Positions 20,225 through 29,434 are shown, counted from the stretch's first letter. The stretch is DNA of 64,000 nucleotides from Candidatus Thermochlorobacter aerophilus (GCA_002794105.1 PHFL01000071.1:46643-110642); one strand, 5' to 3'. The notes: generated by a model not told the origin, from the sequence alone. Numbers and translations are program-made.

Positions 20225-20241
20225 TGTATGATGCAAATCGT

Positions 20242-22437
20242 TTAAATAAACAGCGGCGCCATCACGAGTGTAATAGTAGAAAGCAGTTTAATAAGCACGT
20301 GGAGCGAAGGTCCTGCCGTGTCCTTGAATGGGTCACCGACGGTATCGCCCACGACAGCGGCTTTGTGTGCATCTGACTTTTTGCGATGCACCACGCCTTT
20401 TTCATCTTTGAAATTGCCTGATTCTACGAACTTTTTGGCGTTATCCCATGCGCCGCCCGTGTTGTTGAGGAAAAGCGCCATCAAAATTCCAGCAATGGTG
20501 CCGACCATCAAGAGTCCTGCCACGACTTCCGAACCTTTCGCCCCTTCGCCGCCATTGGCTGTGTGAATTAACTTAAACAGCACTCCGACGACAATCGGCA
20601 TCAGCACCACCAGCGCTCCGGGCAAGACCATTTCACGCAGTGCCGCCTTCGTTACAATATCGACGCACGCCCCATAATCAGGCTTAAAATCTTGAGTAAA
20701 TTCAATTTCGCCGTTGGCTAAGCGTTTGAGTGAAGCAAATTGCCGACGCACCTCGCCAATGACCGACTGCGCCGCTGACCCAACAGCCCGAATCGCAAAT
20801 GAACTAAACAGGAAAACTAACATTGCACCCAACAGTCCGCCAATAAACACTTCTGGCTTCGATAGGTCAACTGACTCCAATGGCGAGCCGTAGTTGCGCA
20901 GTTCATCCAGATACGCACTGAACAGCAGAAATGCCGCTAATCCCGCCGAGCCCACCGCATAGCCTTTTGTCAGGGCTTTGGTAGTATTGCCCATGGCATC
21001 GAGCTTATCGGTCTTTTCGCGCACCGATTCAGGCTGTTCCGACATTTCCACAATGCCGCCTGCGTTGTCGGTAATTGGTCCGAAGTTATCCATTGCCAAG
21101 ATGTAAGCCGCTGTGCCCAGCATACCAAGCGTGGCGACCGCTGTGCCAAACAAGCCTGCATCTTTGAGTCCTGAACCCTGTCCGAGAAAATATGCCGAGA
21201 TAATTGCGGCAGAAATCGTGAGCACAGGCAATGCGGCACTTTCCATTCCAACGGCAATTCCACCAATGACATTCGTGGCTGGTCCTGTCAGTGAAGCTTT
21301 GGCAATCGAACGCACTGGGCGATATGCATACTCTGTGTAGTATTGCGTGAGATAGACGAAAATCAAGGCTGTCGCTAAGCCTACCACACCACACAAGAAG
21401 AAATTGAGCCAAAACGGACCTAAAAACCATTTGCATGCCACAAAGAAACCGACCGCTGTCAGTCCTGTGGAAACATAGTAGCCCCGATTGAGTGCATTCA
21501 TTGGATTTTCATTGCCGTCGGTTTTTACAATGAGGACACCGACGAGCGAGGCTATCATACCGAATGCATTGACGATAAGCGGAAAGAGCAAGACGCCCAG
21601 AATGCCAATGCCTGCGCTTTCAAATGTGGCTTGATTTGTTACATAGAGCGCGGAGGCAATAATCATGGCGCCGATGTTTTCTGCCGCCATAGATTCAAAA
21701 ATATCGGCACCGCGACCGGCGCAATCGCCTACATTATCGCCCACGAGGTCAGCAATGACGGCGGGGTTTCGCGGGTCATCTTCGGGAATGCCAGCTTCGA
21801 CTTTGCCGACAAGGTCAGCGCCAACGTCAGCGGCTTTTGTGTAGATGCCGCCGCCAAGTTGCGCAAAAAGCGCCACAAACGATGCCCCAAAGCCAAAACC
21901 TGCAATCAGGAGGGGAATTTTCTCGACACTGGTTGCTCCAACTGCTTGGATAACGGTAAAGAGTCCTGCAATGCCCAAAATGCACAGCGTTACCACCAAA
22001 AATCCAGTAGCTGCGCCGCCGCGCAAAGCAATCACTAAGGCTTCGTTGAGTGAGCTTAGCGCACCTGCCGCCGTGCGAATGTTGGTGCGAATGGCTATCC
22101 ACATGCCAATGTAGCCCGACACCACCGAACACGCCGCACCTAAAAGAAACGATAGCATAATCCAAAGCCCTAATTGGATGGGGTTCGTAACAGGGTCATG
22201 TTCATTTGTGGCACGGGCAAAGCCATACAGGATGAAAATCAGCGTAGCGGTAAGAATGGCTAAATAGAAAATCGTGCGATTCTGACGACTCAGGAAGGCT
22301 TCCGCACCTTCTCTGATGGCGTCAGAGACGCGCTGCATTTCGCTGGTGCCGCTGGATTTGGAGAGCACTTGGCGTGTGAGAAACAGGGCAAACAGAATGC
22401 CAATTGCACCTGCCCCGAAAATTAGTGCTAATTCCAT
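20242..22437 (-). CDS. hppA: Proton-translocating membrane pyrophosphatase
   Basis: Integral inner-membrane pump that couples PPi hydrolysis to H+ export. The start is set at ATG 22437 (MELALIFGAGAIG), which gives 731 residues; a longer frame from 22503 adds non-conserved sequence. About 16 hydrophobic helices are visible. The active-site loop DVGADLVGKVEAGIPEDDPRNP and DNVGDCAGRGADIFES are intact, as are the late acidic loops (VGDTVGDPFKDTAGPSLH). The signature GNTTKALTKGYAVGSAG has Lys and Thr at the positions that distinguish K+-independent H+-pumps from K+-dependent ones (GNTTAA). It is divergent from alr across a shared promoter region. Confidence 0.96.
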   Translation of the reverse strand: MELALIFGAGAIGILFALFLTRQVLSKSSGTSEMQRVSDAIREGAEAFLSRQNRTIFYLAILTATLIFILYGFARATNEHDPVTNPIQLGLWIMLSFLLGAACSVVSGYIGMWIAIRTNIRTAAGALSSLNEALVIALRGGAATGFLVVTLCILGIAGLFTVIQAVGATSVEKIPLLIAGFGFGASFVALFAQLGGGIYTKAADVGADLVGKVEAGIPEDDPRNPAVIADLVGDNVGDCAGRGADIFESMAAENIGAMIIASALYVTNQATFESAGIGILGVLLFPLIVNAFGMIASLVGVLIVKTDGNENPMNALNRGYYVSTGLTAVGFFVACKWFLGPFWLNFFLCGVVGLATALIFVYLTQYYTEYAYRPVRSIAKASLTGPATNVIGGIAVGMESAALPVLTISAAIISAYFLGQGSGLKDAGLFGTAVATLGMLGTAAYILAMDNFGPITDNAGGIVEMSEQPESVREKTDKLDAMGNTTKALTKGYAVGSAGLAAFLLFSAYLDELRNYGSPLESVDLSKPEVFIGGLLGAMLVFLFSSFAIRAVGSAAQSVIGEVRRQFASLKRLANGEIEFTQDFKPDYGACVDIVTKAALREMVLPGALVVLMPIVVGVLFKLIHTANGGEGAKGSEVVAGLLMVGTIAGILMALFLNNTGGAWDNAKKFVESGNFKDEKGVVHRKKSDAHKAAVVGDTVGDPFKDTAGPSLHVLIKLLSTITLVMAPLFI

Positions 22438-22500
22438 GCTGCAAAAAAGATGTTTTGTTGTCTTGCGTTGAGCATTGCTTTGGCTGACTATAAGATAGTG

Positions 22501-22508
22501 CAAAGATA
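22501..22508 (-). promoter_or_regulatory. Probable -7 element of hppA
   Basis: TATCTTTG on the minus strand is a perfect TAnnTTTG element 64 bases upstream of the hppA ATG. No convincing TTTG is found 18-20 bases further upstream, so this promoter may need an activator or be weak. Confidence 0.5.
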
Positions 22509-22529
22509 GCGTTTTTGCATATCTCTTGC

Positions 22530-22559
22530 TTTGCAGAATATTTCAAATCTGTATCTTTG
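22530..22559 (+). promoter_or_regulatory. Bacteroidota-type promoter of alr
   Basis: TTTG (22530-22533), an 18-base spacer and TATCTTTG (22552-22559) match the consensus completely. It lies back-to-back with the hppA element. It also shows that the alr start must lie downstream, which argues against a longer alr product starting at the TTG at 22531. Confidence 0.75.
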
Positions 22560-22665
22560 CGAAAAAAAATTTTTTTACACTTTGCTTCAGAAGACACGCA
22601 TAGATTTGCACGACGATTGTTTAGCCCCTAAGACCTCAAACGGTTCTTCGTCTGAATCTTCACCG

Positions 22666-23784
22666 ATGCCGCTTTCAAGGGCATTGATTTCGATTGGGCG
22701 TTTGCGACGCAATGTGCGTGCCGTGCAGCGATTGGTTGGCACTTCGCGCATCATGGCAGTTGTGAAAGCAAATGGTTATGGGCATAGCGTCGATGGCATT
22801 GCCAAGCCGCTGGTAGAAGAAGGCGTGCGTGATTTTGGCGTTGCCAATATCCACGAAGCAATTCACTTGCGCAAAGTGCTGCGTGAGCGTGGCGTTCAGC
22901 AGCCTGTAAGCATTCTCGCTTTTGCTTCCGCTTTGCCAGAACACTTGCACTTTTACTTGCAATACGATATTGAGCTATCCATCAGCGATTTTGAGATATT
23001 TCGTCGAGCTGAACAATTGGCGGCAAACTTCGGCAAACCGCTCACGGTGCATCTGAAAATTGACACAGGCATGGGGCGCTTAGGCGTTCAGCCCGCCCAA
23101 GCTCTCGAACTTGCTGAAGCCATTTATCGCTCACCGCATCTCTTTCTTAAAGCTATCTACACACACTTTGCTTCCAGTGGCATAGACCGTGCATTTACGC
23201 AGGCACAATTGACGCTATATTTGAACCTTGTGCGAGAGTTTGAGCATCGAACTGGAGCAAAAGTCATCCGCCATGTTGCCAATAGTGGCGCCATTTTGAC
23301 CGATGCTACAACTTACTTGGATATGGTGCGACCGGGCATCTTGCTCTATGGCTATGCCCCCAGCACAGCCTTTGAACACAACTTGCCCCTTGAACCTGTG
23401 ATGCAACTGCAATCGCATGTTGTATTCACCAAATGGGTCGATGCTGGCACCACGATTAGTTATGGGCGTCAGTGGCAAGCACCGCGTCGCACACGCATTG
23501 CTACCGTTGCAATTGGATATGCCGATGGCTATCCACGCTTGCTGTCTAACAAAGCTCAAGTGGTTATCGGTGGCAAGTGCTTCCCACAGGTCGGCGCAGT
23601 TACGATGGATGCTCTGATGGTGGATTTGGGTGATGATACATCGGTTCAGGTTGGCGACTGCGTAACGCTCTTTGGCTGGGAGACAGGCTTTTCAGTCAAT
23701 GCACTGGCTGAACGCATCGGCACAATTGGATATGAACTGCTGTGTGCGGTCTCGCCACGTGTGCAACGTATTTTTGTGGAATAA
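22666..23784 (+). CDS. alr: Alanine racemase
   Basis: PLP enzyme making D-alanine for peptidoglycan. From ATG 22666 the 372-residue protein has family length. VVKANGYGHS carries the PLP-binding Lys near residue 38. LKIDTGMGRLG follows, together with RPGILLYGYAP and the second-domain catalytic Tyr in TTISYGRQW; VAIGYADGYPR and DALMVDLG complete the C-terminal beta domain. The frame is open further upstream to 22531, but that extension is not conserved and overlaps the promoter, so it is rejected. No strong Shine-Dalgarno is seen. The M28 peptidase gene begins 30 bases after the stop and is probably co-transcribed. Confidence 0.95.
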   Translation: MPLSRALISIGRLRRNVRAVQRLVGTSRIMAVVKANGYGHSVDGIAKPLVEEGVRDFGVANIHEAIHLRKVLRERGVQQPVSILAFASALPEHLHFYLQYDIELSISDFEIFRRAEQLAANFGKPLTVHLKIDTGMGRLGVQPAQALELAEAIYRSPHLFLKAIYTHFASSGIDRAFTQAQLTLYLNLVREFEHRTGAKVIRHVANSGAILTDATTYLDMVRPGILLYGYAPSTAFEHNLPLEPVMQLQSHVVFTKWVDAGTTISYGRQWQAPRRTRIATVAIGYADGYPRLLSNKAQVVIGGKCFPQVGAVTMDALMVDLGDDTSVQVGDCVTLFGWETGFSVNALAERIGTIGYELLCAVSPRVQRIFVE

Positions 23785-23814
23785 TTTTCTTCCTAACCTT
23801 TCTGTGCTTCTGCT

Positions 23815-25416
23815 ATGCGTTTGCGTGCGACTTTTATCTTGCTCTTGCCTTTGCTGTTGCTGGCTTCACACACGCCGACAACGCCACCTGCTACCGAACA
23901 GCCCGGCTATCAACTTATTCAGCCAGCTTTGCTGAGTGCACACTTGCGCTTTCTTTCCTGCGATGAACTCGAAGGGCGAGAGACAGCTAAGCGCGGACAA
24001 AAAATCGCCGCACGCTACATTGCGGCACAATTTGAGCGACTGGGCTTGAAACCACTCGGCGATAGCGGCACCTATTTTCAAAGGTTTTTCGTCAAAGAAC
24101 GTCGGCTCGGTCCCAATAACGAGCTGGTGGTCAAAGTAGGCAACCTCACCACACGGTTCAACCGCTTGTTTGAAGATTTTGCATTTGCCGTGCGTGGCGC
24201 ACAAGCCACCAAACTTAGTGGCAATGTGGTCTTTTGCGGCTACGGCATCCGCGACAAAACCCTTTCATACTCGGATTACGATGGCATAGCCGCACAAGGC
24301 AAAATTGTGCTTCTGCTGTCTGGGATACCTAAAACTGCACGCCAAAGCGAGTCTCTCGAGCGCTGGAACGATACCTACACCAAATACCTTGCCGCCCTTG
24401 AAGCAAAACCATTAGCCGTGTTCATGGTCGTCGGACACAGCGCAACGCCCAGCCTAAAAGAGCAGTTTGACTCTCGCAAAGACCAGCTGGCAATGAGCAC
24501 CATGTCGCTCGTTGACCCTGCTCGAACGGCACTACCAGAATCGCGCTCGACCAACCCACCATTTGTGCTCATTTCAACAGAAGTTGCTAATGCAATGCTT
24601 GCACCGTATCAAAAAACGGTCAGTGAGCTTGCTGCAGCATTAGAGGAGCGAAAACCGCAGTCTTTTGAGCTCAAACAAGTTACAGCCAGTCTAACGATTG
24701 ATATTGTCGAGGAAGTTCTTCCAACTGAAAATGTCTGTGCCATGCTTGAAGGTAGCGATTCTACGCTCAAGCATGAAGCAGTGGTGTATTCTGCTCATTA
24801 CGACCATGTTGGCGTAGGTATTAGTGGCAGAGTGTTCAATGGAGCGGATGATGATGGCTCGGGCACTGCGGCGGTGCTGGCTTTGGCAGAAGCCTTCGCT
24901 AAAAATGGCACGCGTCCGCTTCGTTCCATGATTTTTTTGACCGTTACAGGTGAGGAAAAAGGATTGCTGGGCTCAAAGTTCTATACCGATTTTCCCAAGT
25001 TCCCACTAAAGCAAACGATAGCCAATCTCAACATCGATATGATTGGTCGCATCGATGAAAAGTATGAAAAGCTCGGCAATCCTAACTACATCTACGTTAT
25101 TGGCTCGGATAAAATTTCAAAAGACCTCGATGCCGTGTTGCAAGAGCAGAACCGCGCCAGTGTCAATCTCACATTAGACTATCGCTACAATGACGACAAC
25201 GACCCTAACCGCTTCTACTACCGCAGCGACCATTACAATTTTGCTAAGAACGGCATTCCCGTGATTTTCTTCTTCAACGGCACGCATGCAGATTACCATG
25301 AGCCAACTGACGACTTTGAGAAGATTCATCTGGAGAAGATGAGCAAAGTTGTTCGGTTGATTTTTGCAGTAGGTTGGGAACTTGGTCATCGTCGGGCGCC
25401 GCTTCGCCGTTCGTAG
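23815..25416 (+). CDS. Exported M28-family zinc aminopeptidase
   Basis: Predicted periplasmic or surface di-zinc peptidase of 533 residues. It opens with a signal peptide (MRLRATFILLLPLLLLASHT). Residues about 110-280 look like a PA (protease-associated) insert domain (FCGYGIRD, YDGIAAQGKIVLLL). Zinc ligands of the M28 core are in YSAHYDHVGV, FNGADDDGSGTAAV, TGEEKGLLGS, NIDMIGRIDE and the late His of FNGTHADYHEPTDD. All expected ligands are present, so it should be active. It probably shares the alr transcript. Substrate is not deducible; the family includes aminopeptidases and glutaminyl cyclases, and the GEEKG motif favours a peptidase. Confidence 0.9.
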   Translation: MRLRATFILLLPLLLLASHTPTTPPATEQPGYQLIQPALLSAHLRFLSCDELEGRETAKRGQKIAARYIAAQFERLGLKPLGDSGTYFQRFFVKERRLGPNNELVVKVGNLTTRFNRLFEDFAFAVRGAQATKLSGNVVFCGYGIRDKTLSYSDYDGIAAQGKIVLLLSGIPKTARQSESLERWNDTYTKYLAALEAKPLAVFMVVGHSATPSLKEQFDSRKDQLAMSTMSLVDPARTALPESRSTNPPFVLISTEVANAMLAPYQKTVSELAAALEERKPQSFELKQVTASLTIDIVEEVLPTENVCAMLEGSDSTLKHEAVVYSAHYDHVGVGISGRVFNGADDDGSGTAAVLALAEAFAKNGTRPLRSMIFLTVTGEEKGLLGSKFYTDFPKFPLKQTIANLNIDMIGRIDEKYEKLGNPNYIYVIGSDKISKDLDAVLQEQNRASVNLTLDYRYNDDNDPNRFYYRSDHYNFAKNGIPVIFFFNGTHADYHEPTDDFEKIHLEKMSKVVRLIFAVGWELGHRRAPLRRS

Positions 25417-25465
25417 AACAAAGATGCATGCCATGAAAGCAAGGCAGGTGTGGGGGATAAGGATT

Positions 25466-26365
25466 TTAGCTGCCGATGTATTCCTTGAGCACGTTGCTGT
25501 ATGGAGAATGCCGCAGGCGGCGAATAGCTTTTTCCTTGATTTGTCGGACGCGCTCACGTGTCAGTTTGAACTTTTCGCCAATTTCCTCGAGCGTAAGCGG
25601 ATTTTCCATGCCGATACCGAAGTAAGAGCGAATTACATCGGCTTCGCGCGGGGTCAGTGCTGAAAGTGAACGCTCGACTTCAATGCAGAGCGATTCGCGC
25701 ATCAGACCATGGTCGGGACGGTGTGAGTCGTTTTGCAAAACATCAAGCAGTCGGTTATCATCGCCCTGTGCAAAGGGAGCATCGACTGAGACATGCCGCC
25801 CAGCAATCTTGAGTGTGTCAGTAATTTCGCCAGCGTTCATGTCCAAGACTTGTGCCAGTTCTTCAGTGCTGGGGTCGCGCTCGTATTCTTGCTCTAACTG
25901 ACTGAATGCCTTGCCAATTTTGTTGAGTGTGCCGACGCGGTTGAGTGGTAGGCGCACAATGCGCGACTGTTCAGCCAAGGCTTGCAGAATGGACTGGCGA
26001 ATCCACCACACTGCGTAGGAGATAAACTTAAAACCACGTGTTTCATCGAAGCGCTTTGCCGCCTTAATTAAGCCCAAGTTTCCTTCATTGATAAGGTCGC
26101 CAAGCGATAGCCCTTGATTTTGATACTGCTTTGCCACCGAGACAACAAAGCGCAAGTTTGCTTTGATGAGCTTTTCTAAGGCACGCTGCGCTTCCTTGTA
26201 CTCCTTCGAATCCACTGGCTTGCCTTCTCCGCGCTTGATTTTGCGCGTCAGCTCAATTTCCTCTTGAGCCGTTAAGAGCTCAAACTTTCCGATTTCTTGC
26301 AAATATCGATCTAGCGAGGCACTCTCACGATTCGTGATTTGTCGGCTAATTTTGAGTTGTCGCAT
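25466..26365 (-). CDS. rpoD: Primary RNA polymerase sigma factor (Bacteroidota RpoD type)
   Basis: Group 1 sigma-70 factor that directs core RNA polymerase to housekeeping promoters. At 299 residues it is the short Bacteroidota/Chlorobiota form lacking region 1.1 and the long non-conserved insert. Region 1.2 is [16 protein letters not shown] (17-32). Regions 2.1-2.4 include [39 protein letters not shown] and [16 protein letters not shown]. Region 3 follows, and region 4 contains [14 protein letters not shown] and the helix-turn-helix [27 protein letters not shown]. The factor should read the TTTG / TAnnTTTG promoters seen elsewhere in this window. I found no clear promoter of that kind in its own upstream gap. 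Confidence 0.95.
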   Translation of the reverse strand: MRQLKISRQITNRESASLDRYLQEIGKFELLTAQEEIELTRKIKRGEGKPVDSKEYKEAQRALEKLIKANLRFVVSVAKQYQNQGLSLGDLINEGNLGLIKAAKRFDETRGFKFISYAVWWIRQSILQALAEQSRIVRLPLNRVGTLNKIGKAFSQLEQEYERDPSTEELAQVLDMNAGEITDTLKIAGRHVSVDAPFAQGDDNRLLDVLQNDSHRPDHGLMRESLCIEVERSLSALTPREADVIRSYFGIGMENPLTLEEIGEKFKLTRERVRQIKEKAIRRLRHSPYSNVLKEYIGS

Positions 26366-26544
26366 TGTTCGTACAAGGTTTGATTACTACTATGCTCGTG
26401 CTTGATTAAGTATGACTGCTTGTGTGTTGCAAAATAGGGTTTATGCCAGAACTTGCTCTAACGCAAAAGCACTGGCTATTGTTGCTTTGATGCACCTTCG
26501 GAACGTCGAATGTTAACGCTTATGATGCACTTTTAATTCCATGT

Positions 26545-28206
26545 TTAGAAAATTTTCACCACATTGCCGCCAGAGAGCTTGGCATGTTCCAAAGCCTTCT
26601 GGGCACTGTCAACCAAAGTTTCAATATCAGGTTGAGACTCACGAAGGCGGGCAATCCCGATACTCACAGTTGCAATAATGTTCTTGTACTTGTCTTCGGT
26701 TTCGAAGGCGAAATTTAAGATTTGTTCGCGAATTTTTTCAGCCCAAAATCGCGCATGGGTTTCGCTAATGCCAGTCAAACAAATGGCGTAGCTGAAGTCG
26801 CCGAAGCGAGCAACAAGGTCATAACTGCGAGTGTTTGCCATAATGAGGCTGGCAGCTTGGCGCATCATCATGCTTAGTGCCGTGGCACTGTAGCGTTTTT
26901 TGAGCATATCTTGTGCATCGAACTCGACTAAAATCAGGACCAACTCTTGCTGATGACGCAAGCAGCGATTAATCTCAGCGCTAAGTCGGGCATAGAAGGT
27001 GCGTAGCGACAGCGTACCGGTCTCTTCATCAATTGGGGTCATGGTGCGGCGCTGGTCGTCGAGCAGCAGTCGGTGTAGCGCCAGTGCAAGCGTCTCGACA
27101 AAAAAGCGTGCCTTCTTGAAAATCTCCGTGTTGAAGTAGCGCGGTTGTCCATGCTCCAAGGTCAGAACGCCTGCCGTCAGTTCGCCCAAACGAATCGGCA
27201 AAATCAACATCGAACCTTGCTTGGGCAAGGAAGGTGGTGCGCCTTCCACAGATGCCGTAGTGCTCGGCTGCGCCGCTTCGCCAACATAAAAGCGCGGCAC
27301 CTCTCCAAGCTGCGACAAATCATCAATCGCGCCGTAACTGCCATTCGTTACAGCATGTCCAACCGCCGAACGCTCCAAGTCAATGATGCATCCTTCAGCA
27401 ATGTAGTGGCTTTTGCTGATAGACTTTCTTACCACCAACTCTGCCTTGCGATTTAGCAAAGCCAGTACCAAGTGGTCAAACTCTATTGCTTGTGTAATGC
27501 TCTCACAGAAATGATTCAGAATGACATTGAGGTCTAGCGTCCGATACAAATGATGTGTCAATTGCTGGGCAGACTCTGCAAAACGTAGAGTATCGATGTA
27601 GCTGGATTTCAGGTCATACTTCTCGATAAAGGCAGAGCAAAGTTTGCCGAAGCGGCTAAGCAAATGTACATCGTCGTGCCCGAAGGCGCCTTTTGCTAAG
27701 CTATCGGCAAATAGCACGGCTAAGATATCGTCGTGGTAAAAGACTGGCACGCCCATAAATGCTTTGATGCCGTTGGGCGCATTGTAGTAAGTAATGAGCG
27801 TTGGTTCATCACTAGCACTGATTTCAGTGTAGAGTTGTGCCTTTTTTGCAATGACAATCTGTGTAACCGCATCGCTCTGAAACGGTAGCGACTTTTCTGA
27901 GGTAAAATCTTGCGCATCGGTCTGTACCGCCGAGACAATCAACCTTTTTTTGGCACGATTGACCCAACAGAAAGCTACAGTGCGCGCTTGAATCGTTTCT
28001 TTGACGATTGCTAAAATCTCACTCAGTGCCGCACCTATCTCTTCATTGAGTGAGCCAGTGCTTCCAGCTACACTCGTCGGCAACGGGTCTGGAAAACTTT
28101 CAAGCTCGACCTTGACTGTCTTTGCCGCCTCAGGCTTATACTTGCGAACATTGATGACCCCTTCGCTTTCGTTGAGGGCGGATTGGAAAATTTCTCGTGA
28201 GCTCAA
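26545..28206 (-). CDS. GAF-GAF protein with degenerate GGDEF domain
   Basis: Cytoplasmic signalling protein of 553 residues. Two GAF sensory domains are visible, about 50-200 (ARTVAFCWVNRAKKRLIVSA, KAFMGVPVFYHDDILAVLFA) and about 215-375 (FDHLVLALLNRKAELVV, SMLILPIRLGELTAGVLTLE). A GGDEF-like domain occupies about 385-553 (DEETGTLSLRTFYARLSAEI, TVSIGIARL). Its signature loop reads ARFGDFSYAICL instead of R-x-GGDEF, so the GTP/metal-binding Gly-Gly-Asp-Glu-Phe is lost and diguanylate cyclase activity is unlikely. It may bind nucleotide or act as a regulatory scaffold. The only available start is TTG at 28206, with GGA a few bases upstream. No transmembrane helix. Confidence 0.82.
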   Translation of the reverse strand: MSSREIFQSALNESEGVINVRKYKPEAAKTVKVELESFPDPLPTSVAGSTGSLNEEIGAALSEILAIVKETIQARTVAFCWVNRAKKRLIVSAVQTDAQDFTSEKSLPFQSDAVTQIVIAKKAQLYTEISASDEPTLITYYNAPNGIKAFMGVPVFYHDDILAVLFADSLAKGAFGHDDVHLLSRFGKLCSAFIEKYDLKSSYIDTLRFAESAQQLTHHLYRTLDLNVILNHFCESITQAIEFDHLVLALLNRKAELVVRKSISKSHYIAEGCIIDLERSAVGHAVTNGSYGAIDDLSQLGEVPRFYVGEAAQPSTTASVEGAPPSLPKQGSMLILPIRLGELTAGVLTLEHGQPRYFNTEIFKKARFFVETLALALHRLLLDDQRRTMTPIDEETGTLSLRTFYARLSAEINRCLRHQQELVLILVEFDAQDMLKKRYSATALSMMMRQAASLIMANTRSYDLVARFGDFSYAICLTGISETHARFWAEKIREQILNFAFETEDKYKNIIATVSIGIARLRESQPDIETLVDSAQKALEHAKLSGGNVVKIF

Positions 28207-28342
28207 TGTTCCAACACCGATTTGAAAAACTTTAAGTGTAGAAAAATAAACCTACAAAAATAGACCAAAATGCGCTTTCAGCAAGCTCTGATAAAGCCGA
28301 TTTGGACGGCGGTTTTTTCTTTAAAACCCAGTATAGATGTGC

Positions 28343-28350
28343 TAAATTTG
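28343..28350 (+). promoter_or_regulatory. Probable -7 element of the membrane protein at 28446
   Basis: TAAATTTG matches TAnnTTTG, with TTTA about 19 bases upstream as an imperfect -33 element. The predicted leader is about 90 bases and contains the inverted repeat at 28378-28423. Confidence 0.45.
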
Positions 28351-28377
28351 AAGCGGTTAGCAACACTTGTCAGTGTC

Positions 28378-28423
28378 TTAGTTAGTCTTAACACTGGGTT
28401 TGTAGTACATTTTCACTAACTAA
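28378..28423 (+). promoter_or_regulatory. Leader inverted repeat ahead of a strong ribosome binding site
   Basis: TTAGTTAGT (28378-28386) and ACTAACTAA (28415-28423) are perfect 9-base inverted arms separated by 28 bases. The strong Shine-Dalgarno AAAGGAG begins only 8 bases later (28431), ahead of the ATG at 28446. As RNA this would be a stem-loop next to the ribosome binding site; as DNA it could be an operator. Function is inference. Confidence 0.5.
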
Positions 28424-28445
28424 ATCGCACAAAGGAGAAATAACT

Positions 28446-29285
28446 ATGGCTGTAAACGCAACAGGAGCAGACGCTATTCGCGTATTGCCGACAGCGTTTG
28501 TCTACCACTTTACCTTGCCGCATACCATTGAGTTCCTGCCCGAGGTCAGTGAGTCTCTTGGCATGAAGGTCGAGATTAAAGACACTGGCAGAAACGCCTT
28601 CGAGATGTTTGGCGACTACATTAGCGGAAAGCTAAAGTATGAACACATTGACGACCCTGCCCAACGTCGCATGAATGACTGGCTGACGGCATGGATTGTG
28701 TTGAGCACCAGCTGGCCTTACATCCCAATTTTAGGTATCTACAGGGGCTTTAAGATTGGGGCAGACTTGGTCAAGAGCGGTGATGAATCGCAACGGTGGG
28801 TTGCTGGCATCCTTTCACTGATTCTGACCGCACCTTTGAACGTGCTTATGGGTATGTATGAGGCAGCAAACTTTACTTCCGCTCGCATTCGTGAAAAAGG
28901 CATCGATAAAGCTTTCCTGTCTGCAATGGACCAAATACCCGAAGTGCTCGGTGCAGGTTTTGATAAATCCGAAAAAGAATATAAGCCTGATGCTTTCATT
29001 GACGGCGCTACCAAAGCCATTACCAACATCATCATGGCGCCATTTTTGCCACTGATGGGCACCTACCGTGTAACAGCACTTATTAGCGACCTGACGCACA
29101 AGGATCGTCTGACACAGTTTATTGCCATGGTAATCGGTGCGCCGATTTTGGCAACTATCACATTGCCATACTTTGCTATTGTGCAATCTGGGGATGTTGC
29201 TCGAACTATTGTCGATAAGTCAGGCATAGCTGGCTGGATTGCCAAGAGTTTGAGCAGCGCTTCAGAAGCTGTAAAGTCAAAATAA
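28446..29285 (+). CDS. Unrecognised membrane-associated protein with an internal duplication
   Basis: I do not recognise this 279-residue protein. It has no signal peptide and four hydrophobic stretches (about 80-100, 117-140, 190-210 and 225-247), several broken by prolines. Two of them are copies of one unit: PYIPILGIYRGFKIGADL (91-108) matches PFLPLMGTYRVTALISDL (199-216), and each is followed by a hydrophobic run containing an AP dipeptide (129-130 and 232-233). The N-terminal 60 residues are soluble-looking, and the C-terminus is amphipathic (GWIAKSLSSASEAVKSK). The gene stands alone between a structured leader with a strong Shine-Dalgarno and a strong terminator, which suggests high, separately controlled expression. 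In a phototrophic relative one might think of a membrane or antenna-associated protein, but nothing here proves that. Confidence 0.8.
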   Translation: MAVNATGADAIRVLPTAFVYHFTLPHTIEFLPEVSESLGMKVEIKDTGRNAFEMFGDYISGKLKYEHIDDPAQRRMNDWLTAWIVLSTSWPYIPILGIYRGFKIGADLVKSGDESQRWVAGILSLILTAPLNVLMGMYEAANFTSARIREKGIDKAFLSAMDQIPEVLGAGFDKSEKEYKPDAFIDGATKAITNIIMAPFLPLMGTYRVTALISDLTHKDRLTQFIAMVIGAPILATITLPYFAIVQSGDVARTIVDKSGIAGWIAKSLSSASEAVKSK

Positions 29286-29351
29286 AATTATTGGCTCCAC
29301 ACTGGAGCCCACATCGAGCAAGCAGATGCCCACTTTGCGCTATGCTTGCCC

Positions 29352-29378
29352 AAAAGCCCTGTAACACAGGGCTTTTTT
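29352..29378 (+). terminator. Strong intrinsic terminator, bidirectional
   Basis: AGCCCTGT (29355-29362), a 3-base loop and ACAGGGCT (29366-29373) form a perfect 8-bp stem followed by six T and preceded by four A. It ends the gene at 28446 and can also serve the convergent ion-channel gene. Confidence 0.88.
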
Positions 29379-29434
29379 ATTGACTCCGCACACACTTGCG
29401 ATAAGCATGGGCACCTGCCAGGTCACTCAAAGTT

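Noticed and set aside
22531-22665. N-terminal extension of alanine racemase
   Set aside because: It starts inside the alr promoter (22530-22559) and is not conserved; the family start is the ATG at 22666.
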